From assembly GCA_902729315.2 (NCBI GenBank), contig LR746271.1, positions 4,176,001 to 4,240,000 of the forward strand: a stretch of DNA of 64,000 bases. Direction: 5' to 3'. Numbering within the stretch: the stretch's first letter is position 1; each line of letters opens with the position of its first letter. A program made the position numbers and the translations under genes. The notes below the pieces were generated by a model. The model saw only the letters and a list, made by a program, of their open reading frames with translations. It had not been told where the DNA came from and made no database searches. Of this stretch, positions 39,181 to 50,300 are shown piece after piece. The stretch is from Spirodela intermedia (taxonomy: Eukaryota > Streptophyta > Magnoliopsida > Alismatales > Araceae).

Positions 39181-39299
39181 GCCCCTGCCGAGTTGCTGAA
39201 AGTCAATGTGACGTGGACTCTCGAATGATCTAATCGTCGAAAGAATTGAGCTCATGTAGGAGAGAAAAATTCAATGCCGGACTCGGTCAGGGGCATCTT

Positions 39300-41660
39300 C
39301 CTTGATCATAGGCGACGGAGGAGCGGGAGAGGGAGAGGGAGAGGGCGGAGAGAGGAGGGCGACGGAGCATCCTGAGCATCCGTTGTTGCCTTCTCCCGCT
39401 AGCTTTCTTCTCGTCGCAAGACCAGTTGGCGGTCTTCGGCCACTCGGCGACAGAGGAGAGGGGGAGGGCGGAGTAACGAACACGAATGAGCATCCTAGCC
39501 GGAAATGGATTTCATCCTAAAAACCTTGTCTACTTTCTTCCATGATCCAGTGCAGAGGACTCTCCTGGAGATAATACAGCCTACTTCTCCAGGTTATTCC
39601 TCTCCTTCTGTCTCCCCATCTCCTTCGCTGCCGCACCCCGCACCCTCTCCGGCTTCAGCGAACTCTCCCAAAATTCGGATCATGGAGATGAAACGGAGGC
39701 GACGCCGGCTGTGACGCCAGTTTGCCCGTCCTCAACCTCCGCGGAGGGGATGTACACCATTTCGCCCAACGTCAAGCTGAAGCGCAACATGGTTTATTGG
39801 ATGAAGGGAAAAAGACTTGGCAGTGGATCATTCGGAACAATGTATGAAGCCATCAATTAGTATGTATCCGTGCTTTTCCTTGCAGACGAATCGCCGAGTA
39901 ATCCACTTTTCTCTGGGAACTCGGATTCTTGGTTTGCATGGATGCTAAATCTTCAGAATTTTTCAAAGAATATAATACTGACGAATGTCTTCAAGCTAAA
40001 ATTTCCTGTTTTCATCAGCTTCTTTGGTGGAGAAGAAATAAATCAATCCCGCCCAGTTCAGAGAAGCATGGATAAAACAAAATGTGTTGCCAAGATAAAT
40101 GGTGGTTGGGAGAGCTCTTGACCAGGAGATCTCCAATAGTTTAACCACTAGAGTTTATGGTTTGGTAGATATTGTGCTAAAAGTCCTTCATCACTCGTTG
40201 AGGTATCCTAGAGGAAGCATAAGTGAAGATATTGGTATTCTAACAAGACTTTGAATGAGTGGAAAGAAGGATTGTTTAGGCTTTCAGCTTGATAATCTGT
40301 AAATGTCCCATCGACGGAGGGTGTAGACTTCAAACGCCTGATTTGCCTGATCAGTTTCTCTCTTGCAGAAATTGCCCTTTCTTTGCAATCAAAGAGGTTT
40401 CTCTGCTCGACCAAGGAGAAAGAGCCCATGTTTTCCTCGAGCTTGTCCCCCAGGGCTGGCTCTCTGGTGACTCTTTATCAAAATTATAGGTTAAGAGATT
40501 CCCATGTTTCTGTATATACAAGGCAGATCATGAACGGTCTGAAATATCTTCACGAGCGGGCGGGATATTGTGCATAGGTGATATTTATCTTTTCATATTA
40601 TTCCAAACCGGAGCCTCGGTTATTTGCATAAGTACCATCACTTAACAGATAATAGTTCCAGAATTGGGTTTACTTCACTTAAAACATTTATATGATTTTA
40701 TTTTTCTGAAGATTTTTTTTTTGGTATTGAATAATTATATAAGGGTTGCGAGATGTGGAGGAATCCGCAAGAATATGTACTTGTCTTGCCAATATTTGGT
40801 CGTTGCAACTTACAATAATATTGGAGGAAATCAGGCAATAAATTGTGATCTACATATATGTCTTGTGAATGGAAATTTTTCTAGAAAACCCAATTTTATC
40901 ACCTAGATAGATACTAAATTATGGTTATAGATTATGAACAATAAATCTATGGAGCAGATTCATATATGGGACTATTCTAATAGATGATTTCTCCTCTCCA
41001 ATGTAGAGACGTCAAAGTGTGCTGATATACTAGTTCATGCAAGCGGATCAGTAAAACTTGCCAATTTTGGACTGGCAAAGCAGGTTCATTTCTTCTTTAA
41101 CAACCACTCGTCCCCCTTATCTTTCTTCTATACTCTTGTCCTCCTTTATAAGCCCACATTTATATCATGTCAATCATTACTTTTTTTCTCATCAAATTCA
41201 TCATTATTATTATTACTATTGCTGTTGTTATTGTTCTCACACCAACTGTTATTAGTTTTCTCATGCCAATTATTATTTTTTTCTCTCGCAAGTTATTATT
41301 ATTTTCTCATGTTGGATATGATTATTTTTCTCATCAAGTTAACTTATTATTCTCATTGTTGGTGTTCTGAGGTCAATAATTATTTGTTGTCTCACACTAG
41401 TTATTACTTTTTTATCTTGCAAGTTATCATTTGTTGATTATCATTACTTTCCCACAATTATTTTTTTTCTCATCAAATTCATCATTTTTAATACGATTGT
41501 TGTTCTTCTTCTTCTCATGGCAATTATTCATAGTTTTCTCACACCAGTTATTAATTTTTTTTCTCAAAACTGTTATTATTATTTTCACAACAACAGATGC
41601 GTGAAATCAGTGGGTCAAAGTCCTCGAAAGGAAGTGCATATTGGATGGCTCCAGAGGTTG
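39300..41660 (+). pseudogene. Decayed MAPKKK copy 0
   Basis: This copy is related to the intact MAPKKK at 52.9-56.9 kb. It keeps 5' untranslated-type sequence (39,310-39,420), a shortened and altered N-terminal region, and the end of exon 1 (39,735-39,858; GMYTISPNVKLKRN then LGSGSFGTMYEA). The normal GTAAGT donor is changed to TAGTATG. Exon 2 (FAIKEVSLLDQGE, near 40,370-40,412) runs directly into exon 4 sequence (VFLELVPQG), with exon 3 and two introns missing. Exon 5 (about 41,009-41,083) has an extra base giving a stop after the catalytic-loop start. Exon 6 (about 41,597-41,657; KGSAYWMAPE) remains. Exons 7 and 8 are gone, and the copy stops at a TC tract fused to SirB. It cannot make a kinase. 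Confidence 0.88.
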
Positions 41661-41719
41661 GGATTTTTTATTTTTATTTATGCTCTCTTGTAGAATCCCC
41701 TGGTTAGGCCATGCCAACT

Positions 41720-41731
<12 letters not shown>

Positions 41732-41785
<54 letters not shown>
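41732..41785. repeat. (TC)n microsatellite at a rearrangement junction
   Basis: A tract of about 27 TC units. Its left flank (ccatgccaacttactctctc) matches MAPKKK intron 6. Its right flank (tggagtcggcatttattg) matches the 3' end of SirB. Confidence 0.95.
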
Positions 41786-41788
<3 letters not shown>

Positions 41789-42373
41789 GAGTCGGCATTT
41801 ATTGACCCCACCATCTTTGGCACCAATCAGACACTCAACTCCTCCAGATCCTCCGTTTCTGAGACTCAGAGAGGATGCGCCAGAAACAGACATAGTTTTC
41901 GAAGAACTTCCGTGTGCAACTTCATAGATTTGTGCAAACCTGCGAAGTGGATGTTCTCAGAGATTTCCTATTTAAAGGACTTGTATGTGGCAGAAAATGG
42001 TGTCGACATCAAAATCACGTCGCGAAGATGAGGATAACCAGTGATGAAAGCACAAACAATAAAGCTATCAATAACAAATTCTGGATTTCATCATCTAAAA
42101 CGAAGCATATAAAGCTTTTATTTCCCCCTCACAAAATAATCCCATACACAGAGGAACTTTCTTTCCCCATGAGAAAATTATAAAAAACTATTGATCCAAA
42201 GATTATTGAATAAAACAAGATAACATGACCCAAAAATATTTAGCTGCAACTAAGAAATGACGGGGTATCAGGCAAGAAAGACTGATTTAAAGGACCGAGA
42301 GAAGGAATCGTGTCATATTACCTGCCAGCCAGCCGAAACGGGATGAGGACCCATATGTGAAGCCATTATTGCT
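41786..42373 (-). pseudogene. Decayed SirB copy 1 with internal deletion
   Basis: Exon 1 is recognisable near 42,373-42,320 (ATGGCTTCAC..., then GGTCCTCATCCCGTTTCGGC), followed by an exon 2 equivalent at about 41,990-41,815. The exon 2 reading GGVECLIGAKDGG then jumps straight into VNKCR, the end of the last exon. About 3.3 kb of the intact gene layout, from the catalytic DHGSR segment through the first part of the last exon, is therefore missing. The stop codon is replaced by the TC microsatellite. The product, if any, would lack the active site. Confidence 0.85.
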
Positions 42374-42750
42374 CCACCGCAACGTTTTCCTCAGAATCTG
42401 GAGTTCCTAGGATCTCTCTCCGGATGTTCCCAGCAGTGGCGGTTCCTTGCAACACATCAATCCGCACATATATAATAAGGAAATTAATTATATTAAACCC
42501 TCATAAAAACCATATATATATATATATATATATATATGTAGACGACAAGTTTTAAATCTTAATGCAGGCATGGCATATCTCATTGAATTCGTCCTTTTCA
42601 CTACATCAGGGCTATGGAAGTCAAACCTAATTCTTCCACGATGACCCCCACGAATCAATAAGGGCTGAACAAAGATGAGTGATCCACCGATGTCGATTAT
42701 TGTCAAGTAAACTATGAAGATAGTCCTTTTGTATACTAGTATTGTTGGCA
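42374..42750. other. SirB copy 1 upstream region and TA microsatellite
   Basis: Up to about 42,540 the sequence follows the upstream region of the intact SirB gene (about 51,243-51,440), sharing 'gccattattgctccac', 'ttttcctcag' and the 'aaccctcat/aacccttat' segment. A (TA)n run lies at about 42,512-42,538. Beyond that the similarity is lost. Confidence 0.6.
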
Positions 42751-44290
42751 TCATCTAAACATTCCTTTGCTCCACGACCGATTGGCCCCTAGGACATGGC
42801 AAAGGAGTGACGCATGTGTGCAAAGTAAGTCCTTTGCCACTCAAGCCTAACTTGTGGCTCCCCTAGTCAAGTCCACTCACTCAAGCATAGTGACCCTCTA
42901 GGTCAATTGAGAGTGCTGGCTTACTAGTGGGCAATGATTTTTTTTTTATCTTATATTTTTAAAAATAAAAAATTACACTAAATTCTTTAACTTGATACTT
43001 TCAAAATTAACAATCTATTATTATATTTATTATGTAAGTTAAAATATAAAAAAAAAAAAAATTATTTAAATATAAAAAATCTAGCTTTAAAAAATACCCC
43101 TAATGTTGAATTTTGCTAGTCCCTAGCAATAAGCAAAAGACTTACAAAGTTAAATTTATTAAATATTTTTTAAATATAAATTTTTTATTTTTTATTTTTT
43201 ATTTTTTTCACTAGAGATAGTATTCAAATAAATATTTAGATTGTTGACAAGAGAAAGAGAAAACTCTAAAATTGATGTATTAAAGAAAAAAAGTATATGA
43301 GGTTATATAAAAGAAAAGAAGAAAGAGAGAGAGAAGGAGAAGTAGAAATCGTGGAGGAAGAATAGAGACATGAAAAAAGTAAGTCCAAAATGAGCATGGT
43401 GACCCGAGTGAGCCTATTCTAACACTCTCCCTCAACTTGAAGCATACAAGTCAAATATGCCTAACTTGATGCACGTCACATTGTAAGAGATCTTCGCAAG
43501 ACTCTTAGTGAAGACATCCATAAGCTAATGAATAAGATAACGTGTGAAGTACAGATAATACTTGACATTATGTTATCCTAGATTTAATGACAGTCAATCT
43601 CGATGTGCTTCATGTGCTCATGAAACGTAGGATTTTTAGTAATAAAGATGACAATCTAATTATCATAGTACATAAGTATTAGTGTAAGAGATGAGATTCT
43701 AAGTTCTTCAAGGAGTGAACATAGTCACACCATCTTTCTCGTCGTCTCGACTATAGTGCGATACTCAGACTCAACATGAGAGCAAGATACCACCTACTTC
43801 TTTGAGTGTCACCTGACAAAGTTGTCATCCACATATGAATAATAATTAGTGGTAAACTTACGATCTCCCTTGTCACCAACATATCTTACATCTGAGTAGG
43901 CCTTAATCTAAAGATGCCTATATACTTGATAGATAAGCCTTCTCCCAATAGTTCTTTTGAAGTATGCTAGAACTCGTAAAGCTCCCTCCTAGTGAACTTG
44001 TCGAGGTTTATGTATGAACTAGCTAAGGACATTAACCATATACACAATGTTGGAGCGAGTGACGGTGAGGTAGATCATCTTCTCTAACAACCATCTGTAC
44101 TGATTAACATCTTCTAGGAGTAAAGACAACGTATTCTTGAAACATAGATGTGACTATAGGTGACAGCTCTAACTTGCACCTAAGTAGCCTAATATCTTGA
44201 AACATATTAAGAGCATATTTTCGCTAAGAGAGAGTAAGCTTGTCATCTTGATAGGTGAATGATAGAACAAAATTAAAGATCGTTGAAAGC
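42751..44290 (-). mobile_element. Ty1/copia retrotransposon fragment (RT end, RNase H, LTR)
   Basis: The minus strand, read with stops and frameshifts, shows the end of copia reverse transcriptase and RNase H in correct order. It begins with a SQRKYAL-like segment (about 44,235-44,215). Next come LYLTVTRSNIVYMV (about 44,080-44,040) and SDVRYVGDKGDRKFTTNY (about 43,895-43,845). CSHVESEYRTIVET (about 43,790-43,740) and NPTFHEHMKHIEIDCH (about 43,640-43,590) follow. After this comes a purine-rich tract and TGTTAGAATAGG at 43,424, typical of a copia polypurine tract and LTR start. The LTR probably continues down to roughly 42,760, but its other end is not clear. No intact frame remains, and gag, protease and integrase are absent. 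Confidence 0.75.
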
Positions 44291-44780
44291 CCTAAAATCA
44301 GTTGACCAAAAATATTTAGAATCACGAATTTATCAAATTAAATTACTAAAATAGGTAAGTACTATGGTAAGTTCGAGGTCAATCCATAGGAAAGGAGAAT
44401 CAAGTGTTCCTTAGTTATTATTTAATTTGATTGATAGATTTTAATTCAAATGAACTCAAAGGAGAGGCAATGAGAGTAGGAAGAATTTTCGCCATCAAAA
44501 ATGGGGGAAACAAAAGTTCAACAATGTAGAAGACGATTAAGGGGGGGGAAAACTCTCACAAATGAATCATAATACAAAGTTAACACTATACCTCTATCTA
44601 TTCAAATCTACAAAAGCTAGATTGATTCGGAACGCATCAGCCTTGGAAAAATTTACCTCAGGCTTCTCCAACATATATTGGCTTCCTAAAAATATTTCTC
44701 ATTTCATCTTCTATAATAATTTTAATATATATTTCAAAATTCAGTTAATAGCTAGAAATTAAAGAATATGCTACATCAGC
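44291..44780. other. AT-rich stretch between copia fragment and kinase copy 1
   Basis: No coding potential is seen. Around 44,690-44,720 and 44,790-44,830 there are two copies of a phrase like 'ctcatttcatcttcta.aataattttaat', which matches intron 3 of the intact MAPKKK (about 55,155). Decayed kinase intron sequence therefore starts within this stretch. Confidence 0.5.
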
Positions 44781-45117
44781 CAATATATCGTCATAATACT
44801 ATTTCTCATTTCATCTTCTAGAATAATTTTAATAATTATGATATTGTCTCTTATTGAATCTCCTGAAATGTTTCCAACTAGAGTCAAATCTGTACATTTT
44901 TCTTGAGCTTATCACCCAAGGCTCTCTAGTCACTGATTATCAAAATTATAAGCTGGGAGATTTCCAAGTTTCTGCATAACAAGGCAGATCTTGAATGGTT
45001 TGAAATATCTTCATGAGCGCAGCATTGTGCACATGTAATATTTACCAGATTTATGATTTTTTCTCATTTTTCCCCTCCATATCCATAACATATGCCTGGT
45101 TTGTAGAAGAACCCAAG

Positions 45118-45151
<34 letters not shown>

Positions 45152-46748
45152 ATCTCAATGTTTTGGCCATTGAAACATACAATAAGATATTTATGATCTG
45201 TAGAATGTTTGTCAATAAATTGTGATCCGTAGATATTTCTCATGCATACTAAACAAGAGAATTGAAGGAGTAAGGACTTGGAATTGAATTTTTTTTGGAA
45301 ACCCACTTTTCTGATTTGTAGAGATATTAAATTACAGTTGTAAATTCTGAAAATTAAATCTATGGAGTAGATTCATATATGGGACTATTCTAACAGATGA
45401 TCTCTCCTTTCTAATGTAGAGACATCAAATGTGCCAATGTACTAATTGATGCAAGTGGAACAGTAAAACTTGCTGATTTTGGATTGGAAAAGTAGGTTCA
45501 TCGCTCCTTTAACTATTGTCCTCCTTTATAAGCCCAAATGTATATCATGTCAACTATTACTTTTTTGTTTCTCATCAAATTCATCATCATTATTTTTACT
45601 ACTATTGGTGTCATTGTTGTGGTTCTCACACCAATTTTTACTACTATTGCTAGTTAAAAAAATTATATCTTACAAGTTATTATTATTTTCCTCCTGGTAA
45701 ATATTATTATTAATTAATCATGTGAATCATCACTGATTTCTCACAATATTTATTTATTTATTTTTACCATCAAATTCAGTTGTTGTTCTCACACCAATTA
45801 TTATTAGTTATCTCAAGCCAGTTATTACTTTTTTTATCTTGCATGTTATTATTTTTTCCTAGTGGCAATTATTATTTTGCCATCATGGTTATCATTATTT
45901 TCTCACAATAGTTATTTATTTTTCTCATCAAATTCACCATTATTATTACTACTGTTGTTGTTGTTCACATGCCGATTATTATTAGTTTTCTCACACCAGT
46001 TATTATTTATTTCTCTCAAAATTATTATTATTATTTGTCACAACAATAGATTAGTATAATCAATGGAACAAAGTCCTCCAAAGGAACTGCACGTTGGATG
46101 GCTCCAGAGGTCGGCATTATTTAATGGAGATTTATTTTCTTATTTATGCTCTCTTGAAGAATCCCTTGGTTAGGCCACGTCAACTTACTCTCTCTCTCTT
46201 TCTCCCCCCCCCCCTCCTTCTGTCTAATGTTGTGGCAGGTAATCAAGGCTAAACGCCCCTATGGGGTTCCGGCTGATATATGGAGCCTCGGATGCACCGT
46301 CTTGGAGATGCTCACTGGGCAAATTCCTTACCCGAACATGGTAGAGTGGGTAAGCATTCAGAAAAAAAAAACGAGTTTTTTAATTTTACCAAGACGAGTT
46401 TCCTTGCTACAACTGGATACTTTTTGTACTGCAAATATGCACATAATAACCGAAAATTTCCGCTTGGGTCTCTAACAGTTGGAAGAAAATATTACCCATA
46501 AATGCTGCATCATATCTGAAGTTGCCGATGTTTTTTTACAGCAAACTGTGTTTTACCACGTGGGCGGCGGGAGATCCCTGAAAACCTGTCGAGGGACGCC
46601 CGTGACTTCATCGACTGCTGCACCCAGGTGAACCCGGAGGACCGGCCAACGGCCGCCGAGCTGTTGGCCCACCCCTTTGTGACGCGTTCGCTCCGGGTTT
46701 CTTCGGGCTCCGGTTCTTCCTCCCACGGCAAAAGCCGCCGCACGTAGA
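44781..46748 (+). pseudogene. Decayed MAPKKK copy 1 (exons 4-8)
   Basis: Only the 3' half of the kinase is left. Exon 4 (about 44,882-45,034; SNLYIFLELITQGSLVT) has a 2-base loss and a degraded acceptor (aactag). Exon 5 (about 45,420-45,495; RDIKCANVLIDASGTVKLAD) ends with TAG in place of CAG. Exon 6 (about 46,052-46,110; GTARWMAPE) and exon 7 (46,239-46,349; [19 protein letters not shown]) are still open. Exon 8 (46,542-46,748) has lost 10 bases where the intact gene has GRGGQPK, which shifts the frame. Exons 1-3 are missing, probably removed by the event that brought in or accompanied the copia fragment. The intact tail (PEDRPTAAELL, HPFVTRSL) is still readable in one frame. Confidence 0.87.
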
Positions 46749-47317
46749 AAAAGGTATCCGGTTCTTCGGGCTTCTTCGGCCGCCGGTTCTCTCTAGCCCA
46801 TCTTTCTCTCCCTATGTAGCTGGCCCATCCCTTTCTTCTGATGGGTGTGCGTATGGAAGCCGGGCTTCTCTCTCGACCATGTTCTGCTGCTCCTAATAGG
46901 AGGATTTTCTCTCACCAGGGCAGTGGGAAATGCCATTCGGAGCCGGCGATCGGAGAACAAAGCATCTATGGCCCTCTTCTTCTCTCTCTAGACCAGACAA
47001 AGACGGATTCCAAACATAAACATTCGGGCCTTGTTTCGATTCCTTTCTAAGAACATTGGGGACGTTTGGGTCACCTCCTTCACAAGATGCAAATCTTCGG
47101 TGGGTTTAAGCTTACGAAAATTGACGACCTTTCAACACCCCCAAAAGTCTGAAGCATGCGGAGCCCGATCTAGAACCACGTCAATAATAGAACGTAGAAA
47201 GAGCTCCTCATGCTGCTGCAGTGGAATATTTTTTCTCGTAGTCTTATGCTCTTGCATTCCTCTTCCAATGTGAGCGAGGGTCGCCCTCTCTCTCTCTCTC
47301 TCTCTCTCCCCCTCTTC
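46749..47317. other. Spacer between kinase copy 1 and SirB
   Basis: This stretch probably holds the 3' untranslated remains of the kinase copy (46,749-46,940 resembles 56,924-57,060: 'agcccatctttctctc', 'gctgggcttttctc/gccgggcttctctc') and the 3' end of SirB. A TC tract lies at about 47,285-47,308, directly beside the SirB stop codon. Confidence 0.6.
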
Positions 47318-50300
47318 TCAGCGGAATCGGCATTTATTGGTCCCAGCACAGATGGCACACTCTGAAGCTTCACCAGACGCTTGGAGCAGGCAATGGTCGA
47401 TCCTCTCTTTCATCACATCCTGCAAATCCGACATAATCGATCACAAAAACAAGAAGTTATTTCAGTCGAAACTTGCCATAAGAACGGAGCCCTCAATTTA
47501 ACATTTGAACCTTTCATAAGAACGTTCGAGTTTAAGTGACATGAGTAAAGTAATATCATGTATCTGGAGTAAACTAATATTAAAAAAAATCAGCCTGAGG
47601 TGGATAATAAGAGCAAGATTTTCTGGGAAGAACAAAGTTTTCCATGTGATAATGATATCCCCCGATCGCAGAACACCTGTTCTTCGTGGTGCTCTTAAGA
47701 TTCTAAAAAGGGAGGTGCAGAGAAATGGAGGCTTATTATTGATGGTTCCTCTCGTAGCTTTTGGGGCATTTAGCTTTCCATACCGCCCAGTGAGTGGATA
47801 GGTCAAAGCTCATCAGAGGAAACAACTGGGCCAAGGCCCACGCTACAGAAGAGCCCGGCTGAAGCCCATTTAATGGGCTTCTTCTCACTGGACGATGCAG
47901 AAAATGCTCCAGTTTTCCCAACTCCGATGAGCAAGGTGAGATAAATAACTGAGCCTGAGCCTGGGGTTGGGCAGCTAATGAGTTCTGGACTGGGCCTGAG
48001 CATTGGACGAGAAACAACTGGGCCAGGGTCAAGTCAACAGAAGACGGTCTACTTGAAGCCCATTTACTGAGCTTTCCCTTGTTCAGTCATCATTCAGTAT
48101 GTTGTTTCCTGATGACTGATGAGAGGAACAACAAGGGGACAGTTGTGAGAATGTCATGTACTTTCAAAGCTCATTCCATCAAGCCCTTGAAGAAAAATAG
48201 ATTATTTATTCATGCGAGGACTTCATTTCTAGGAAATATCACTAGATTAATAGTTCTATTTTTCTCTTTTTATTGCATGCCTTTTTCCATGAAAATTTTT
48301 TAGGGCCGGATGGGTTAAGATTTCTATTTTCCACACTTCAAACCCTCCCAGCTTTGAAAAGCTTTGATAAGTGTTTTTCGATTCAAACACTTCAAGCCCA
48401 ACTGGGTCGGGCTTCTGGGCTTTACCGGGGCCATTGGGACCTCCATGTGAGCAGCAAAGTATAACACAAACATATCGAAAAAAGCTTCAATGTGCAGAGC
48501 ATGAACAATACGACCAAAGAAAGAAGGCAGGACCTACCACAAGAAGCTCATGAAGCCCAAGAGGAGCGGAAACAATATAAGAGATACCCGGATGCTCCTT
48601 GGCTGCCTCAGCAGCTATGGATGGAATATCCTACATAATGTGAGGCATTCTATCATTTATTTCAGGCAGCAGTGAAAAAAAGTTCCCATAAAATCTCATT
48701 TGGTTCTGAATGCTGGGGGCGTTTAAGTACGATAAATACAGCATAAATCGACCCAGAGTAAAATAGACTCACCTGACTCCAGTGCCGTCCCGGGAAAAGA
48801 AAGAGTGGGCTAACGATAATTCGATTCGCACCTTGATTCACACATAATCTAAACGCGTCTGCAATTGACGGTTCGGCCAGCTCCTAGGTAAGTGAGGGAA
48901 TTTTATCAGTTTCCAAAGGTACTGAAAGAAAAAAAAGCTTGAAGCAGCCATTTGACTGGTTTCCCAATGGATTTCAAAGGAAAAAAAAACTCTTAATGTA
49001 ATTTATACAGATCGAAGCAAGGAAAGAAAGAAAATTGTGGGAAGTACTGGTGTACTTCCACACCTGATTTGGACAAGGGTATTTAGTTAAAGAGCATATT
49101 CTTCACGTAGGGAGCTAGATCCCCTTCAGTCCAGGGGTCTCATCGTGGACTAACAGACCAGTGTGAGACCAACCAAAATGGGGCTGTCATGAGTTCATCT
49201 CTCTGCTTAAATTCTCCTTTTTTCAGTTTCCTTAGTCTACTCCTCAAGCATCTAGCTACTTTCCCAGAGAAAAATATCTTTAACTTCCTCTAATAGACCT
49301 TATAATTTGGTGGTCCGTCATGTATTTGTTTCCTCTTGTGATGCCTCTACCAGAAGTCATCCTGGAGGTGAAGGTTAGAGCTGGGAGTTAAGGAGGAGGC
49401 TGGGGAATATCAAAAGCACAAAATTCATCCGCCTCCTTTTCTGTTCGTAGAGTCTTATTTTATGTTCAATTTATATTAATGTTCAGCCCTTAAAGCTCTC
49501 CTTGGACTATCTTTCCAGCCTCTGGCTTACCTCGGGACCTTAATGATTTTATCAGTTCGTTCCATGTCTGTATATATGGGGCCAAAGTATTGTACGGCTA
49601 GAAGAGGAAACTGATTGATATTATAACAGTTCTCATCATAGAAACTGGGAGTGTTTTCCTTCGGCAGTGTATCATTTTTATAAAAAGTAATTAACTGAAT
49701 TTTGATCATATGGAACGTATGTCTCCCCATTTTCCAATGCCTTACATTTCATATCCCTATTCACTCCATGAAACTTGAAAATCCTAGTTCTAATGTAATG
49801 AGAATAAACTAGTTCCCAAACACGTAGATCCTCTGCCACAATTTTTTCTTGCTTCCCCTTTATTGGGATCAGTTATAATGATTCCAGATTCTATTGAAGC
49901 TTGTACTGGTTTCAAACTGTTTGGTTCTTGTCTTCTCCAAGATTGGGGGTCGATGGCCATCCTCTAAATTGACTCTGCCATTCTCGAGTGATTTTCCAAT
50001 TAGAAATATTTACTGTACGTCCTTCAGTAGAGAAAAACTTCATCTGAGATAATATGGTGTTTCTACTATTCATGGATATATGGGAGCGTAAGGCCAGCCG
50101 CAAATAGAAAATATCTCTTCAGCCTCCGCTCAGAAAAACGAGGATTCCATCTCCCGCAGCTATCTTCCACTGATGTGAGGCTCTACGTAATAATTAGCCA
50201 TACGTATAAAAAATATTCTTATTTCATATGATCTAAAAAAGGAGAATGAACTCCAAAACCATGATGAAGGAAGGAACAAGCTAATTGAAAACATAAAAGG

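Noticed and set aside
41607-42031. Open frames rich in Arg-Glu or Ser-Leu repeats around 41.6-42.0 kb
   Set aside because: They are translations of the (TC)n/(GA)n microsatellite plus fragments of the SirB pseudogene. They are not proteins.
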